NCBI RefSeq assembly: GCF_003932855.1
Contig: NZ_RQYZ01000001.1
Location: forward strand, 124,001-188,000
Origin: Tessaracoccus sp. OH4464_COT-324
GTDB taxonomy: Bacteria; Actinomycetota; Actinomycetes; Propionibacteriales; Propionibacteriaceae
Length of the DNA stretch: 64,000 bases
Reading direction: 5' to 3'
Shown here: in pieces, positions 54,266 to 63,079 of the stretch
How positions within the stretch are numbered: position 1 is the stretch's first letter
Layout of the letters: the number at the start of each line of letters is the position of its first letter
Translations under genes and position numbers: made by a program
Notes under the pieces: generated by a model
Seen by the model: only the letters and a program-made list of their open reading frames with translations
Databases searched by the model: none
Told to the model about the DNA's origin: nothing

Positions 54266-56071
54266 GTGGCGCGGTTCAGGGAGGAAGACATCGCGACGGT
54301 CCGGGAGCGGGCCCGGATTGATGACGTCATCGGTGAGTACGTCATGTTGCGCAACGCAGGCGGGTCGCTCAAGGGGCTGTGCCCCTTCCACGACGAGAAG
54401 ACCCCCAGCTTCCACGTCACCCCGTCGCGTGGTTTCTTCTACTGTTTCGGCTGCGGCGAAGGAGGCGACGTTTTCACCTTCCTCCAGCGCAGCCAGAACC
54501 TGACCTTCGTCGAAGCGCTGCAACTGTTGGCGGATCGCTACCAGGTTGAGTTGGTCGTCGAGGACGACGGACAGACCACGAGCCAGCCGGGGCTGCGCAA
54601 GCAGATTCTGGAGGCGAACGCCGCCGCCCAGGATTACTACGCTGGACAGCTGACCTCAACGGAAGCCCTTGCCGCGCGAGTTTTCCTGGACCAGCGGGGA
54701 TTCACCCGAGAGCACGCGGAACACTTTGGGCTCGGCTACGCGCCCAAGAACGGCCAGGCCCTCGTGCGGGTGCTCGGCGGCCGATTCGGTCTGGATGTGC
54801 TCAAGGCTGCGGGGTTGGTTCGCGACAACGGGCGCGACTTTTTCGTCGGGCGACTGCTGTGGCCGATCCGTGACTCTGGCCAGAGTGTGCTCGGCTTCGG
54901 CGCGCGGCGCATCCACGACGACGACCGATTGCCCGCGAAGTACCTGAACACGCCCGAGACGCCGGTGTACAAGAAGTCGCAGGTCCTGTATGGGCTGGAT
55001 CTGGCCCGTCGCGAGATCGGCAAACGCTCGCAGGCGGTGATCGTTGAGGGCTACACCGACGTGATGGCGGCTCATATCGCGGGGGTGGAGACGGCGGTCG
55101 CGTCGTGTGGAACCGCATTCGGCGACGACCACGCCCGAGTGTTGCAACGGTTGCTGGGCACCTCCGATGGCCTGCACGGCGAGGTGATCTTCACCTTCGA
55201 CGGTGACGCCGCAGGTCAGGCCGCGGCGCTGAAGGTGTTTAAGGGAGACCAGAACTTCATCGCGCAAACCTACGTGTCCGTTGAGCCCACAGGGCTGGAC
55301 CCGTGTGACCTGCGGCTCCAGCATGGTGACGCGGCGATCCGCGACCTGGTGGCGCGTCGAATCCCGTTGTACCGCTTCGTGATGGAGAACATCGCGCGCT
55401 CCTACGACCTGGACCGTGCGGAGGGACGGCTGGCAGCGGCACGTGAAGCAGGGCAGCTGGTGAGTTCGATCAGGGACAGGTCACTCGTCGGCCAGTATCT
55501 GCGGGACCTGGCCCGGATACTGGGTATGGATCTGGATGAGCTGCGCCAGGCCATCCAGCGGCCGCGTTCCGTGCCGGGTCCGGAGGGGACGAATCTCGCG
55601 CCTAGCAGTGAGCAATGGCCGAATCCGAACGATCGGTCGCTTCGGCTGGAGCGAGACACCCTGAAGCTAATGCTGCAGCATCCGACGACATTCGACGCGG
55701 ACTGGAACGGCGTGAAGCCCGAGGATTTCTCCCACCCGGGCTACGTCGCGGTCATGCGCCTGATCAGGTCTCAGCCCTTCGGAAAAGGTTGGGATTCCAG
55801 GCTGCGGTCTGCCGCGCCCAGCGAGCTGTGTCAGCAGCTTCTGGTGTCTCTTCTCGTGGAGCCTTTGCTGCGCGAGCCGAGCGAGTCGTATTCGTTGATC
55901 CACTCGGCCCGCCTGCAGTTGGCGCGTTTGGGACGCGAGATTGGTGTGCTGAAGTCTCGGCTCAGCCGGATGGATCCCACGAAAAGCGCCGACGAGTATC
56001 AGTCGGGTTTTGCTCAGCTGGCTGAACTGGAAAAGGAGCGCAAACGGCTCACCCAGATCAGCATGTCGTAG
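54266..56071 (+). CDS. dnaG: DNA primase
   Basis: Makes RNA primers for replication (601 aa). CHC2 zinc ribbon ([13 protein letters not shown] ... [10 protein letters not shown]), Toprim core ([29 protein letters not shown]) and a C-terminal DnaB-binding domain. GTG 54266 is preferred: TAGGAT lies seven bases upstream in the leaderless layout, and VARFREEDI fits the family N-terminus. ATG 54257 is the alternative, and would overlap that hexamer. Confidence 0.94.
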   Translation: MARFREEDIATVRERARIDDVIGEYVMLRNAGGSLKGLCPFHDEKTPSFHVTPSRGFFYCFGCGEGGDVFTFLQRSQNLTFVEALQLLADRYQVELVVEDDGQTTSQPGLRKQILEANAAAQDYYAGQLTSTEALAARVFLDQRGFTREHAEHFGLGYAPKNGQALVRVLGGRFGLDVLKAAGLVRDNGRDFFVGRLLWPIRDSGQSVLGFGARRIHDDDRLPAKYLNTPETPVYKKSQVLYGLDLARREIGKRSQAVIVEGYTDVMAAHIAGVETAVASCGTAFGDDHARVLQRLLGTSDGLHGEVIFTFDGDAAGQAAALKVFKGDQNFIAQTYVSVEPTGLDPCDLRLQHGDAAIRDLVARRIPLYRFVMENIARSYDLDRAEGRLAAAREAGQLVSSIRDRSLVGQYLRDLARILGMDLDELRQAIQRPRSVPGPEGTNLAPSSEQWPNPNDRSLRLERDTLKLMLQHPTTFDADWNGVKPEDFSHPGYVAVMRLIRSQPFGKGWDSRLRSAAPSELCQQLLVSLLVEPLLREPSESYSLIHSARLQLARLGREIGVLKSRLSRMDPTKSADEYQSGFAQLAELEKERKRLTQISMS

Positions 56072-56232
56072 GTCCTGTTTCGAAAGTCGTGCCGGGGACG
56101 CGGCGCACCGGATCGGGTGAGAAGAACCCTCAGCATCCTGGCCTGTACACTCAGCACGGGAGGCAGCTGCTTCAGCGCCCACCGCGCATCCTGTCCGGAG
56201 CGTCCCGCCCCGAGACACTTTCGTGAGCAGGC

Positions 56233-56985
56233 CTATCCGGCCAGCAGCCTCTGGGTGGTGCCCTGCGGCAACCTCACGGTGTGGTCCTGCTCAAGGAGCT
56301 CACGGGCGCGCTGTAGGGCATGACGCTCCCAGCGGGAGATGGTCGAGGCCGAAACACCGAAGCGGGCGGCGAGCTGCTTGTGGCTCTGCGCCTCACAGCC
56401 GATGCCGAAGCGGAGCCTGAGCAACTGCTGAGAATGGCCGTCGAGTAGTTCCAGGAAGTCGATGCTCGGCGTGTTGATCTTCTCGAAGGGGTCCCGTGGG
56501 TCGGCCAAATGATCGATTGGGGCGTGCACGGCACGCAGGGCTGCTGCGCCTTCCACCTGGCCACCTGTTGCCCGTGCTTGGCTGCGCAGCCGCCGAGCAT
56601 GACGCGACGAGATGACCCAGCCACCGGTGGTCTCAACATCACGTATGCGGTACAGAATCGTGTCGTAGGCGTATGTGGACAAGCGCAGACCTGCGTCGGG
56701 GCGGAAGGCGCGGATCGCTTGGCGCAACGCGATGCAGCCCTCCTGAAACAGGTCATCGAAGTCTTCGTTCTTCTGCACCGCCACCTGGTGGGCCAGCCTG
56801 GCCACCAACCTCAAGTTGCAGCACCAGAGAGCTTGTTCGGCGGTCAGACCGATCAGCGCTAGCTGCCACAGGCGGCGAATCGTTGGATGGTGGCGCAGCA
56901 GTTCCCGGGCAGGAACGATGAGCTTGACCAGTCGGCAGAGCAGTAGTTGTTGTTGGGCGGAGAGAACGGGGTAATCAAGTTTCAT
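56233..56985 (-). CDS. Divergent sigma-70 family factor
   Basis: 250 aa. Region 2 is visible (NLRLVARLAHQ; DFDDLFQEGCIALRQAIRAF; GLRLSTYAYDTILYRIRDVE), as is region 4 (LLRLRFGIG; HKQLAARFGVSASTISRWERHALQRARELL). Region 3 is very short. The paired Trp of primary sigma region 2.3 is replaced by Tyr-Asp, so promoter melting may differ. Convergent with dnaG; no anti-sigma gene nearby. Neither an ECF nor a clear primary factor. Confidence 0.75.
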   Translation of the reverse strand: MKLDYPVLSAQQQLLLCRLVKLIVPARELLRHHPTIRRLWQLALIGLTAEQALWCCNLRLVARLAHQVAVQKNEDFDDLFQEGCIALRQAIRAFRPDAGLRLSTYAYDTILYRIRDVETTGGWVISSRHARRLRSQARATGGQVEGAAALRAVHAPIDHLADPRDPFEKINTPSIDFLELLDGHSQQLLRLRFGIGCEAQSHKQLAARFGVSASTISRWERHALQRARELLEQDHTVRLPQGTTQRLLAG

Positions 56986-57102
56986 GATCCCAGTGCACCG
57001 CGGCCCGGGATCATCCAGCAGCGGAAACGGACTTTTCCACAGGCCGTCAGCTCACTGGGGCGGAGAAGCGGCAGTTTGCCCACATCGGGCACACTGGTTG
57101 CC

Positions 57103-57579
57103 ATGACGGCCAGTACCGACCTTCCCAAGCAGTTCCGCGTGGACAAGCCGCTGGTGCGAGCCACCGGGCCCGACGTGGTGCTGGTCGGCAGCAGAACGCA
57201 CCTGGGGCTCTTCACGGGGGGAGCCTGGCTGGTGTTGGGTTGGCATGAGATTGAGCGTGGCTCCTGGAACGGGGAGACGAAGACCTTCAAGTGGCTTGAT
57301 CTGAGCGGGACAGCTCAGACGGTCCGGCTTGACGCTGCCGGGCGAATGCCGGAGCTGTTTCAGGAGAGGATGCATGCTTCCACGGTCTTCACCTTCCACT
57401 ACGACCTCGATCATGGTGCGGTCAGCATCGTCGGGCGCAGGTCGTTGGCCGACGGGACGGTGCGCTGCTATGCGGTCCCCAGCGGGGGCGCGGACTTGAC
57501 CGATCCGGCCACTGCCCGATTCGTTGTGGCGGAGACGGACAGGCTGAGAAGCGAGTATGGGCTCGATTGGCGTTTGTGA
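57103..57579 (+). CDS. Conserved hypothetical protein
   Basis: 158 aa, soluble, beta-rich (PDVVLVGSRTHLGLFTGGAWLVLGWHEIERGSWNGE ...). I do not recognise a named domain; similar proteins sit near tRNA-Asn in actinobacteria, to my recollection. I chose ATG 57103; a longer frame begins upstream but reads across the sigma-gene promoter region. Confidence 0.65.
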   Translation: MTASTDLPKQFRVDKPLVRATGPDVVLVGSRTHLGLFTGGAWLVLGWHEIERGSWNGETKTFKWLDLSGTAQTVRLDAAGRMPELFQERMHASTVFTFHYDLDHGAVSIVGRRSLADGTVRCYAVPSGGADLTDPATARFVVAETDRLRSEYGLDWRL

Positions 57580-57620
57580 TTGCGGGCTGCTAAAGTTCTT
57601 TCTCGTTGGTTCGCCAACGA

Positions 57621-57696
57621 TCCCTGGTAGCTCAATTGGCAGAGCATTCGACTGTTAATCGAAGGGTTACTGGTTCGAGTCCAGTCCGGGGAGCCA
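57621..57696 (+). tRNA. tRNA-Asn (GUU)
   Basis: Complete cloverleaf: acceptor TCCCTGG / CCGGGGA, D-loop AGCTCAATTGGCAGAGC, anticodon loop CTGTTAA with GTT, T-loop GGTTCGAGTCC. The CCA end (57694-57696) is encoded. Confidence 0.97.
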
Positions 57697-57702
57697 GGCC
57701 GA

Positions 57703-57744
57703 GTGGCCCCAGCCCATGATTCGGGCTGGGGCCACTTTGTTTTT
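57703..57744 (+). terminator. Rho-independent terminator after tRNA-Asn
   Basis: 13-bp perfect stem (GTGGCCCCAGCCC / GGGCTGGGGCCAC), 7-base loop, then TTTGTTTTT. The clearest classical terminator in the window. Confidence 0.95.
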
Positions 57745-57807
57745 CGTGTCGCCCTCGCCGAGATGCCGGGGAACCCTCGCCCGTGGGGAAGGGAATCCCC
57801 GGAACGG

Positions 57808-58104
57808 TCAGTAGCCTCGGCGGCGGTTCTCGTTTTCGATCCACAGCCAGTAGAGGACGTTCCCGACGCCTCCGGTGAACATGAAAAGGAGAACATGCAG
57901 GCCGATGGAGTGCTCCTTGCGCGGCAACCGGTAGGGGTAGCCGGGTGCGATCGGCGGTACCGGATACTCGTAAGGCGGTTGAGGGGGAAATGGCTGTTGG
58001 GCGTAGGGGGTATTTGGGAGCCCCGCGCCGTAGTCTGGTGAACTGGGCGGCGGGTAGTAACCGCGGTCGTCGTCTGGTAGGGGGTGCGCGTGCGGCGAGG
58101 TCAT
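57808..58104 (-). CDS. Small proline-rich membrane protein
   Basis: 98 aa. N-terminal 55 residues rich in Pro and Tyr (YYPPPSSPDYGAGLPNTPY), then one TM region (IGLHVLLFMFTGGVGNVLYWLWI) and a short basic end. Reminiscent of small TM2-like actinobacterial proteins. I chose ATG 58104 with AAAGGA six bases upstream. Confidence 0.75.
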   Translation of the reverse strand: MTSPHAHPLPDDDRGYYPPPSSPDYGAGLPNTPYAQQPFPPQPPYEYPVPPIAPGYPYRLPRKEHSIGLHVLLFMFTGGVGNVLYWLWIENENRRRGY

Positions 58105-58138
58105 CCATCGTCCTTTCTGCGAAGGCCTGCCTCCCATG

Positions 58139-59527
58139 TTAGCCAGTGTTTCCAGCGAGATCTGTGAGGAAACTCTCTGCCCAGCGGTCGATGGTGTGCG
58201 TCGATACCTGTTTTTTCAGGGCCCGCATCCTTCGGGAGCGTTCGCGATACGAGTCGGTGAGGGCCTGCATGAAGACATTCTTCATGTGGTTCAGATCGTA
58301 GGGGTTGACGCTGTAGGCCTGGCGGAGCTCCTTCGCTGCACCGGCAAACTCGCTCAGCACGAGTGCACCGCCGTTGCTCGGGTGGCAGGCCACGTACTCC
58401 TTGGCAACCAGGTTCATGCCGTCGCGCAGCGGGGTGACCAGCATCACGTTCGCGATGCGGTACAGCGCAGCCATCGTGTGGCGTGGATAGCCGCGATGCA
58501 TGTAGACGATGGGGGAGCGCCCCAGGCCTGCGGCCTCCGAATTGATTCTCCCGACCAGCAGGTCGATGTCGTCTCTCAGTCGCTGGTACTCTCCTACGCC
58601 TTCGCGCGACGGCGTGGCGACTTGGACGTAGACTGTGTCCTTTGGATCAAGACGGCCCTCGCTGAACAGTTCGCCCATGGCGCGGATGCGTTGGCGGAGC
58701 CCTTTCGTGTAATCGAGGCGATCCACGCCGAGGAACATGTTCTTGGGTTGCCCCAGGTCGCGATGGAGTTGCTCGGCCTCTGCCAGGGTGTCCGGGTGGT
58801 TGGCGAGTTCGATGAACCCCGCGGTGTCGATGGAAATGGGGTATGCGCGCGCCGCGCAGTATCGGTCGTCGACGGAGACCCTGCCGGATTCCACGGGAAG
58901 TTTCAGCCGAGTGCGCGCCAAGCGCAGGAAGTTGGCGGAGCCACCGGAGGTCTGGAAACCGACGAGATCGGCGCCTAGCAGCCCCTGCAGGATCTCACGT
59001 CGCCACGGCAGCTGGGCGAAGATCTCGGTGGGTGGAAATGGGATGTGTAGAAAGAAGCCGATGCGCAGGTCCTGTCGCAGTTCGCGTAGCATTTTGGGGA
59101 CCAACTGGAGCTGATAGTCCTGGACCCAAACGGTTGCCCCGGGTGCAGCCACATCTGCCGCGGCTCGGGCGAAGCGTGCGTTCACCGAGACGTAGGAGTC
59201 CCACCATTCCCGGTGGAACTCGGGGAAGGCAACCGTGTCGTGGTAGAGCGGCCACAGCGTCGCGTTGGAGAAGCCTTCGTAGTATTCCTCGACTTCCAGG
59301 CCGCTCAGAGCGACGGGGACCACGTCGTAGCCTTCGTGCCGAAAGGGAGACACGAGCTCGTCGGGAGCGCCGTGCCAGCCTATCCACGCGCCGCCGCGCG
59401 CCCGCATTACGGGCTCGAGCGCGGTCACGAGTCCACCCGGTGAGGTGCGCCACGTTTCGGCTCCGGAAGCGTCGTGAACTCGGTCGACAGGCAAGCGGTT
59501 GGCTACAACAACGAATGAAGCTGACAT
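58139..59527 (-). CDS. otsA: Trehalose-6-phosphate synthase OtsA
   Basis: GT20 glycosyltransferase (462 aa) joining UDP-glucose and glucose-6-phosphate. [12 protein letters not shown] near the N-terminus, [37 protein letters not shown] and [19 protein letters not shown] precedes the ATG. Divergent from otsB across 58 bases. Confidence 0.95.
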   Translation of the reverse strand: MSASFVVVANRLPVDRVHDASGAETWRTSPGGLVTALEPVMRARGGAWIGWHGAPDELVSPFRHEGYDVVPVALSGLEVEEYYEGFSNATLWPLYHDTVAFPEFHREWWDSYVSVNARFARAAADVAAPGATVWVQDYQLQLVPKMLRELRQDLRIGFFLHIPFPPTEIFAQLPWRREILQGLLGADLVGFQTSGGSANFLRLARTRLKLPVESGRVSVDDRYCAARAYPISIDTAGFIELANHPDTLAEAEQLHRDLGQPKNMFLGVDRLDYTKGLRQRIRAMGELFSEGRLDPKDTVYVQVATPSREGVGEYQRLRDDIDLLVGRINSEAAGLGRSPIVYMHRGYPRHTMAALYRIANVMLVTPLRDGMNLVAKEYVACHPSNGGALVLSEFAGAAKELRQAYSVNPYDLNHMKNVFMQALTDSYRERSRRMRALKKQVSTHTIDRWAESFLTDLAGNTG

Positions 59528-59585
59528 GTTCCTCCTTGCTCGTCTTCCACCCTAGCGAAGACGATTCCGTGAAAAGGTGGTAAGC

Positions 59586-60389
59586 ATGAAGTTTTTTTCA
59601 ACGAAGTCCGGGTGTGCATCCGAGTTCGTGGCCGAACACCGCGCGGATCCGGGTGGAACGCTTGTAGCGCTAGATTTTGATGGCACGCTGGCCGAGATCG
59701 TGCCGAACCCGGAAGAAGCGACCATCCATCCGGGCGCACGGCGACAGCTGGCCCGGCTGGTGGCGCAAGCGGGCCACGTCGTGATCATCACCGGGCGTCC
59801 GGTGGACCAGGTCCGTCGGCTCGGTGACTTGGACGATCTGCTCGATCGCCTAGTGGTGTTCGGCCAGTACGGATCGGAGCGGCTGGACGCCTGCGGGCTG
59901 CACCTACCGCCCACTCCTGCTGGGGTGGAGAGGGCTCGGGCGGGGTTGGTCGAGATAGCGGAGAAGAACAGTGGGGTATTCGTCGAGGACAAGCGGATCG
60001 CGGTGGCCGTGCACACCCGGCGGGCCGCGCCAGGGACCCTGCAGCGGATTTCCGACGAGGTGCTCCGCTTGGCAGCCGACTGTGGACTGCGGGCGGAACC
60101 CGGGCGCGAGGTGATCGAGTTGCGTGCACATCGGGTGTCGAAGGGCGACACCCTGCGTGCGCAACTCGCGGAGCTTGCGCCACGAAGGGTAGCGATGGTG
60201 GGTGATGATTTGGGTGATCTACCCGCTTTCGAGGTGGTTTCCGAAGCACGACGACGCGGCCTTCGGGGAGTGAACGTCGTGTCCGGTTCTGCGGAGCGTC
60301 CCGAGCTGGCAAACCTCGCCGATGTGCTCTGCGCTGGCCCGGCTGGTGTGGCGGGTTGGTTAGCGGAATTGACCGCAGCTTGCTTTTGA
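59586..60389 (+). CDS. otsB: Trehalose-6-phosphate phosphatase OtsB
   Basis: HAD-superfamily phosphatase (267 aa) completing trehalose synthesis. Motif I ALDFDGTLAEI, motif II IITGRPV, motif III Lys in RVSKGDTLRAQL, motif IV MVGDDLGDLPAF. ATG 59586 has AAAAGGTGG five bases upstream; GTG 59577 is the alternative. Confidence 0.94.
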   Translation: MKFFSTKSGCASEFVAEHRADPGGTLVALDFDGTLAEIVPNPEEATIHPGARRQLARLVAQAGHVVIITGRPVDQVRRLGDLDDLLDRLVVFGQYGSERLDACGLHLPPTPAGVERARAGLVEIAEKNSGVFVEDKRIAVAVHTRRAAPGTLQRISDEVLRLAADCGLRAEPGREVIELRAHRVSKGDTLRAQLAELAPRRVAMVGDDLGDLPAFEVVSEARRRGLRGVNVVSGSAERPELANLADVLCAGPAGVAGWLAELTAACF

Positions 60390-60419
60390 CCCCATGTTGT
60401 TCGGTAGGCTGTGTGGCCG

Positions 60420-60493
60420 GGGGCGTTAGCTCAGCCGGTCAGAGCAGGGGACTCATAATCCCTGGGTCGCGGGTTCGAGCCCCGCACGCCCCA
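60420..60493 (+). tRNA. tRNA-Met (CAU)
   Basis: Acceptor GGGGCGT / ACGCCCC, D-arm AGCTCAGCCGGTCAGAGC, anticodon loop CTCATAA with CAT, T-arm GCGGG TTCGAGC CCCGC. No initiator features (no run of G-C pairs typical of fMet, and a paired first base). An Ile2 (lysidine-modified CAU) tRNA cannot be excluded by eye. CCA is not encoded. Confidence 0.9.
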
Positions 60494-60497
60494 CACA

Positions 60498-60525
60498 GCC
60501 CCGGGTGGTCCTGGTCACCCGGGGC
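60498..60525 (+). terminator. Hairpin after tRNA-Met
   Basis: Perfect 10-bp stem (GCCCCGGGTG / CACCCGGGGC), 8-base loop, followed by a weakly T-rich stretch (ACGTTCTGTCT). Confidence 0.7.
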
Positions 60526-60558
60526 ACGTTCTGTCTCCGGATCGAATGGCATCCGTTT

Positions 60559-60576
60559 AATACCCCGGGTAGTATT
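60559..60576. promoter_or_regulatory. CsoR/RcnR-like operator with -10
   Basis: Core TACCC-C-GGGTA (60561-60571) inside AATACCCCGGGTAGTATT. G/C-tract palindromes of this form are typical of CsoR-family metal regulators. TAGTAT (60570-60575) may be the -10, seven bases before the GTG of the next gene. Confidence 0.45.
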
Positions 60577-60582
60577 CGCTGG

Positions 60583-61071
60583 GTGATCCGCTTTCTAGCC
60601 AAGGCCCGACAGGGGCTTAAACTTTGGAGTCTCCGGCAGTGGCTCGTGGCACTCGCCGGCGGCCTTGGGTCGGCGCTGCTGCTTGGCCTGGCCACCGTGT
60701 TGATCCCGAATCCCGTCTTTGGGCGCGACATCGCCCCGGTGTGGTGGAACTATCCTGTCTGGTTGCTCACGACCGCGCTGATGGGCATGCTGTTGGCCAC
60801 CTACTTCGCTGACAGCGGACTGGGCTCCAGGCGAGAAAGAAGAACGACCAGGTTCGGGATGATGGGTTCCGCGCTCGCATGGTTCGCGGTTGGGTGCCCG
60901 GTCTGCAACAAGATTGCGCTGCTTGCTCTCGGGTATTCGGGAGCCATTGCGTGGTTCGCCCCAGTGCAGCCGTTCCTGGGCGTGTTGGCGGTCCTCCTCA
61001 CCGGCGGGGCTCTCGTCGTCCGGCTGGGGGGCGCCGTCGAGTGCCCCGTCGATCCGGGCCTGACCAAATGA
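60583..61071 (+). CDS. Membrane protein with a CPVC motif, function unknown
   Basis: 162 aa, about four TM segments (LVALAGGLGSALLLGLATVL; VWLLTTALMGMLLATYF; a third containing FAVGCPVCNKIALLALG; and FLGVLAVLLTGGALVV). CPVC could bind a metal or do thiol chemistry. I chose GTG 60583, directly after the palindrome; an upstream start would place the operator in the coding region. Convergent with the next gene. Confidence 0.65.
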   Translation: MIRFLAKARQGLKLWSLRQWLVALAGGLGSALLLGLATVLIPNPVFGRDIAPVWWNYPVWLLTTALMGMLLATYFADSGLGSRRERRTTRFGMMGSALAWFAVGCPVCNKIALLALGYSGAIAWFAPVQPFLGVLAVLLTGGALVVRLGGAVECPVDPGLTK

Positions 61072-61083
61072 GCTGGTAGAGGG

Positions 61084-61896
61084 CTAAAGCCTGCGGTTCT
61101 TGGTGGGCTCCCCGCTGGTGGACTGGCTGGGATCGGGGGTGCTGGAGTCTTCGCCACTCGGGCTAGCGCTGTCCGGGGACTCGAACTGTGGGGAGCCGGA
61201 GGGGGGAGAGCCGCCTCCCACCGGTGGCGGGGGCGAGACCAAGGGGGCGTTCTGGAAGGCTAGCAATGCCAGCAGCAGGGCCAACGCACTCAGCAGAAGC
61301 ATCAGCAGCCAGGAAACCAGGATGGAAAGCCAACCGTCGCGATCTTTTCGCCCGGGCCAGGCCAGCGGCCAAATCCGTGTTCGGCCGGGGTTCGTGGCCT
61401 CAGCCCAGTGCAGGGCAAACTCCGGGCCACTGGGCTCGCCCAGCGGGGAAGATGCGGCCAGATCGACCGCGTTCAACACCCGCAAGGCCTCGCGTACGGC
61501 CTCCGTGCTGCCGTCGAAGGCGAGCGCCGCCCAGGGCGCCAGGGGGGCGAGGCCAGCCAGCTGGGGGTCCTCCCGAGGCCGGAAACGAACCGCCAGCCTA
61601 CCCTCGTCCTGCCCCTGGCCACCCCGTGCGATGACCGTGTCGATGTCCATGGAGTTGATCTCGCCGGCAAAGCGCGAACGGGCGGCTGCGTCCGCGGCGG
61701 CGCCTTCGCTGAGCAGGAGGAGCATGACGCTGTGCCCGTCGGTTTCGTGTGCCGAGTAGGCGACGCCTGCGGGCGTCGCGGCCAACCGGGAATCCAGCCA
61801 GTAGTCGTCGAGGCGCACCGGGTCGCTGCTCTCCAGCGGCAGATGCGCGCGGAAAGGATCGCGGTCGGCGGGGTTCTGGCTTTCTCCTGTGCTCAT
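61084..61896 (-). CDS. Hypothetical protein with one TM segment and a Ser/Pro-rich tail
   Basis: 270 aa. Soluble N-terminal 190 residues (DDYWLDSRLAATPAGVAYSAHE ... PGRTRIWPLAWPGR), one TM segment (ILVSWLLMLLLSALALLLALLAF), then an extracytoplasmic tail of Pro/Ser/Glu. Divergent from moxR. I chose ATG 61896; GTG 61914 is the alternative. No recognised domain. Confidence 0.6.
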   Translation of the reverse strand: MSTGESQNPADRDPFRAHLPLESSDPVRLDDYWLDSRLAATPAGVAYSAHETDGHSVMLLLLSEGAAADAAARSRFAGEINSMDIDTVIARGGQGQDEGRLAVRFRPREDPQLAGLAPLAPWAALAFDGSTEAVREALRVLNAVDLAASSPLGEPSGPEFALHWAEATNPGRTRIWPLAWPGRKDRDGWLSILVSWLLMLLLSALALLLALLAFQNAPLVSPPPPVGGGSPPSGSPQFESPDSASPSGEDSSTPDPSQSTSGEPTKNRRL

Positions 61897-61988
61897 CAGG
61901 GTCAATCTCACCACACCTGAACGGGCAGATGCGACCCAGGGGCGGTGGCCCTGAAGTATTGCACAGCGAACGGCGGTATCGTGTGCAC

Positions 61989-63077
61989 GTGACCTACGGG
62001 AATGAGAACAAGGAAGCCGAGCAAATCGGGGCGCAGCAGCAGCTGCCGCAAACAGTCGCCGAGGCGTCGCAGCTGTTGGGCAGGGCTATCAGCCAGGTGC
62101 AGCGCGTCATCGTCGGGCAGGAGCACATGGTGCAGCAACTGATGGTGTCGCTCCTGGCCAAGGGGCACTGTTTGCTCGAGGGCGTGCCGGGGGTGGCTAA
62201 GACGCTGGCCGTGCGCAGCTTCTCGGATGTGGTCGGCGGTGAGTTCGCCCGCGTCCAGTTCACCCCGGACCTAGTACCATCCGACATCGTGGGCACACGG
62301 ATTTACTCCGCTAAGTCTGAGACCTTCGAGGTAGAACTAGGCCCGGTTTTCGTCAACTTCGTTCTTGCCGACGAGATCAACCGTGCCCCGGCGAAAGTGC
62401 AGTCGGCGATGCTGGAGCTGATGGCCGAAAAGCAGGTGTCGTTGGCGGGCAGGACCTACCCAGCGCCCAACCCCTTCATCGTTATTGCGACGCAGAACCC
62501 GGTTGAATCCGAGGGTGTCTATCCTCTGCCCGAGGCGCAGCGCGACCGTTTCCTGCTGAAAGTCGACGTGCCCTACCCGCGTGGCAACGAGGAACTGGAG
62601 ATCCTTCGCCGGATGTCGGTGACGCCGCCGAAAGCTCACCGAGTGCTCAACCCGGAGTTGATCCGGCATCTGCAGCAGATGGCGGGCAACGTCTACGTAC
62701 ACAACCTGGTCGCCGAGTACATCGTGCGCCTCGTGCTGGCCACCCGGGAGCCTGCGGACTTCGGCATGGCTGATCTGGGGGACGTGATCCAGATCGGATG
62801 CTCACCGCGCGCCACGCTGGGCCTGGTGGCGGCGTCGCGGGCGCTCGCGCTCATCAACGGCAGGGACTACGTGCTACCCACCGACGTGCAGGCAGTTGCG
62901 CGCGACGTGATGGCGCACCGTCTGGTGTTGGGTTTTGACGCGCTGGCGGACAACATCAATCCGGTGGACGTGATCGAGCGGGTGGTCGCCATGGTACCTG
63001 CCCCCACCCCGGTCTGGAATCAGAACACCCGAGCTGAAGCACTCAAGCAGCATGCGCACGAGCCGGGGCGCGGCTGA
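61989..63077 (+). CDS. MoxR family AAA+ ATPase
   Basis: Chaperone-type ATPase (362 aa). Walker A region EGVPGVAKTLAVRSF (an atypical GVPGVAKT loop usual for MoxR), Walker B VLADEINRAPAKVQSAML, sensor 1 IATQNPVESEGVYPLPEAQRDRF. GTG 61989 has TATCGT six bases upstream, no ribosome site. Pairs with the DUF58 protein next. Confidence 0.92.
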   Translation: MTYGNENKEAEQIGAQQQLPQTVAEASQLLGRAISQVQRVIVGQEHMVQQLMVSLLAKGHCLLEGVPGVAKTLAVRSFSDVVGGEFARVQFTPDLVPSDIVGTRIYSAKSETFEVELGPVFVNFVLADEINRAPAKVQSAMLELMAEKQVSLAGRTYPAPNPFIVIATQNPVESEGVYPLPEAQRDRFLLKVDVPYPRGNEELEILRRMSVTPPKAHRVLNPELIRHLQQMAGNVYVHNLVAEYIVRLVLATREPADFGMADLGDVIQIGCSPRATLGLVAASRALALINGRDYVLPTDVQAVARDVMAHRLVLGFDALADNINPVDVIERVVAMVPAPTPVWNQNTRAEALKQHAHEPGRG

Positions 63078-63079
63078 TC

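Noticed and set aside
56072-56232. The gap between dnaG and the sigma gene
   Set aside because: Searched for an RNA gene or terminator; no convincing hairpin, promoter or small frame was found.
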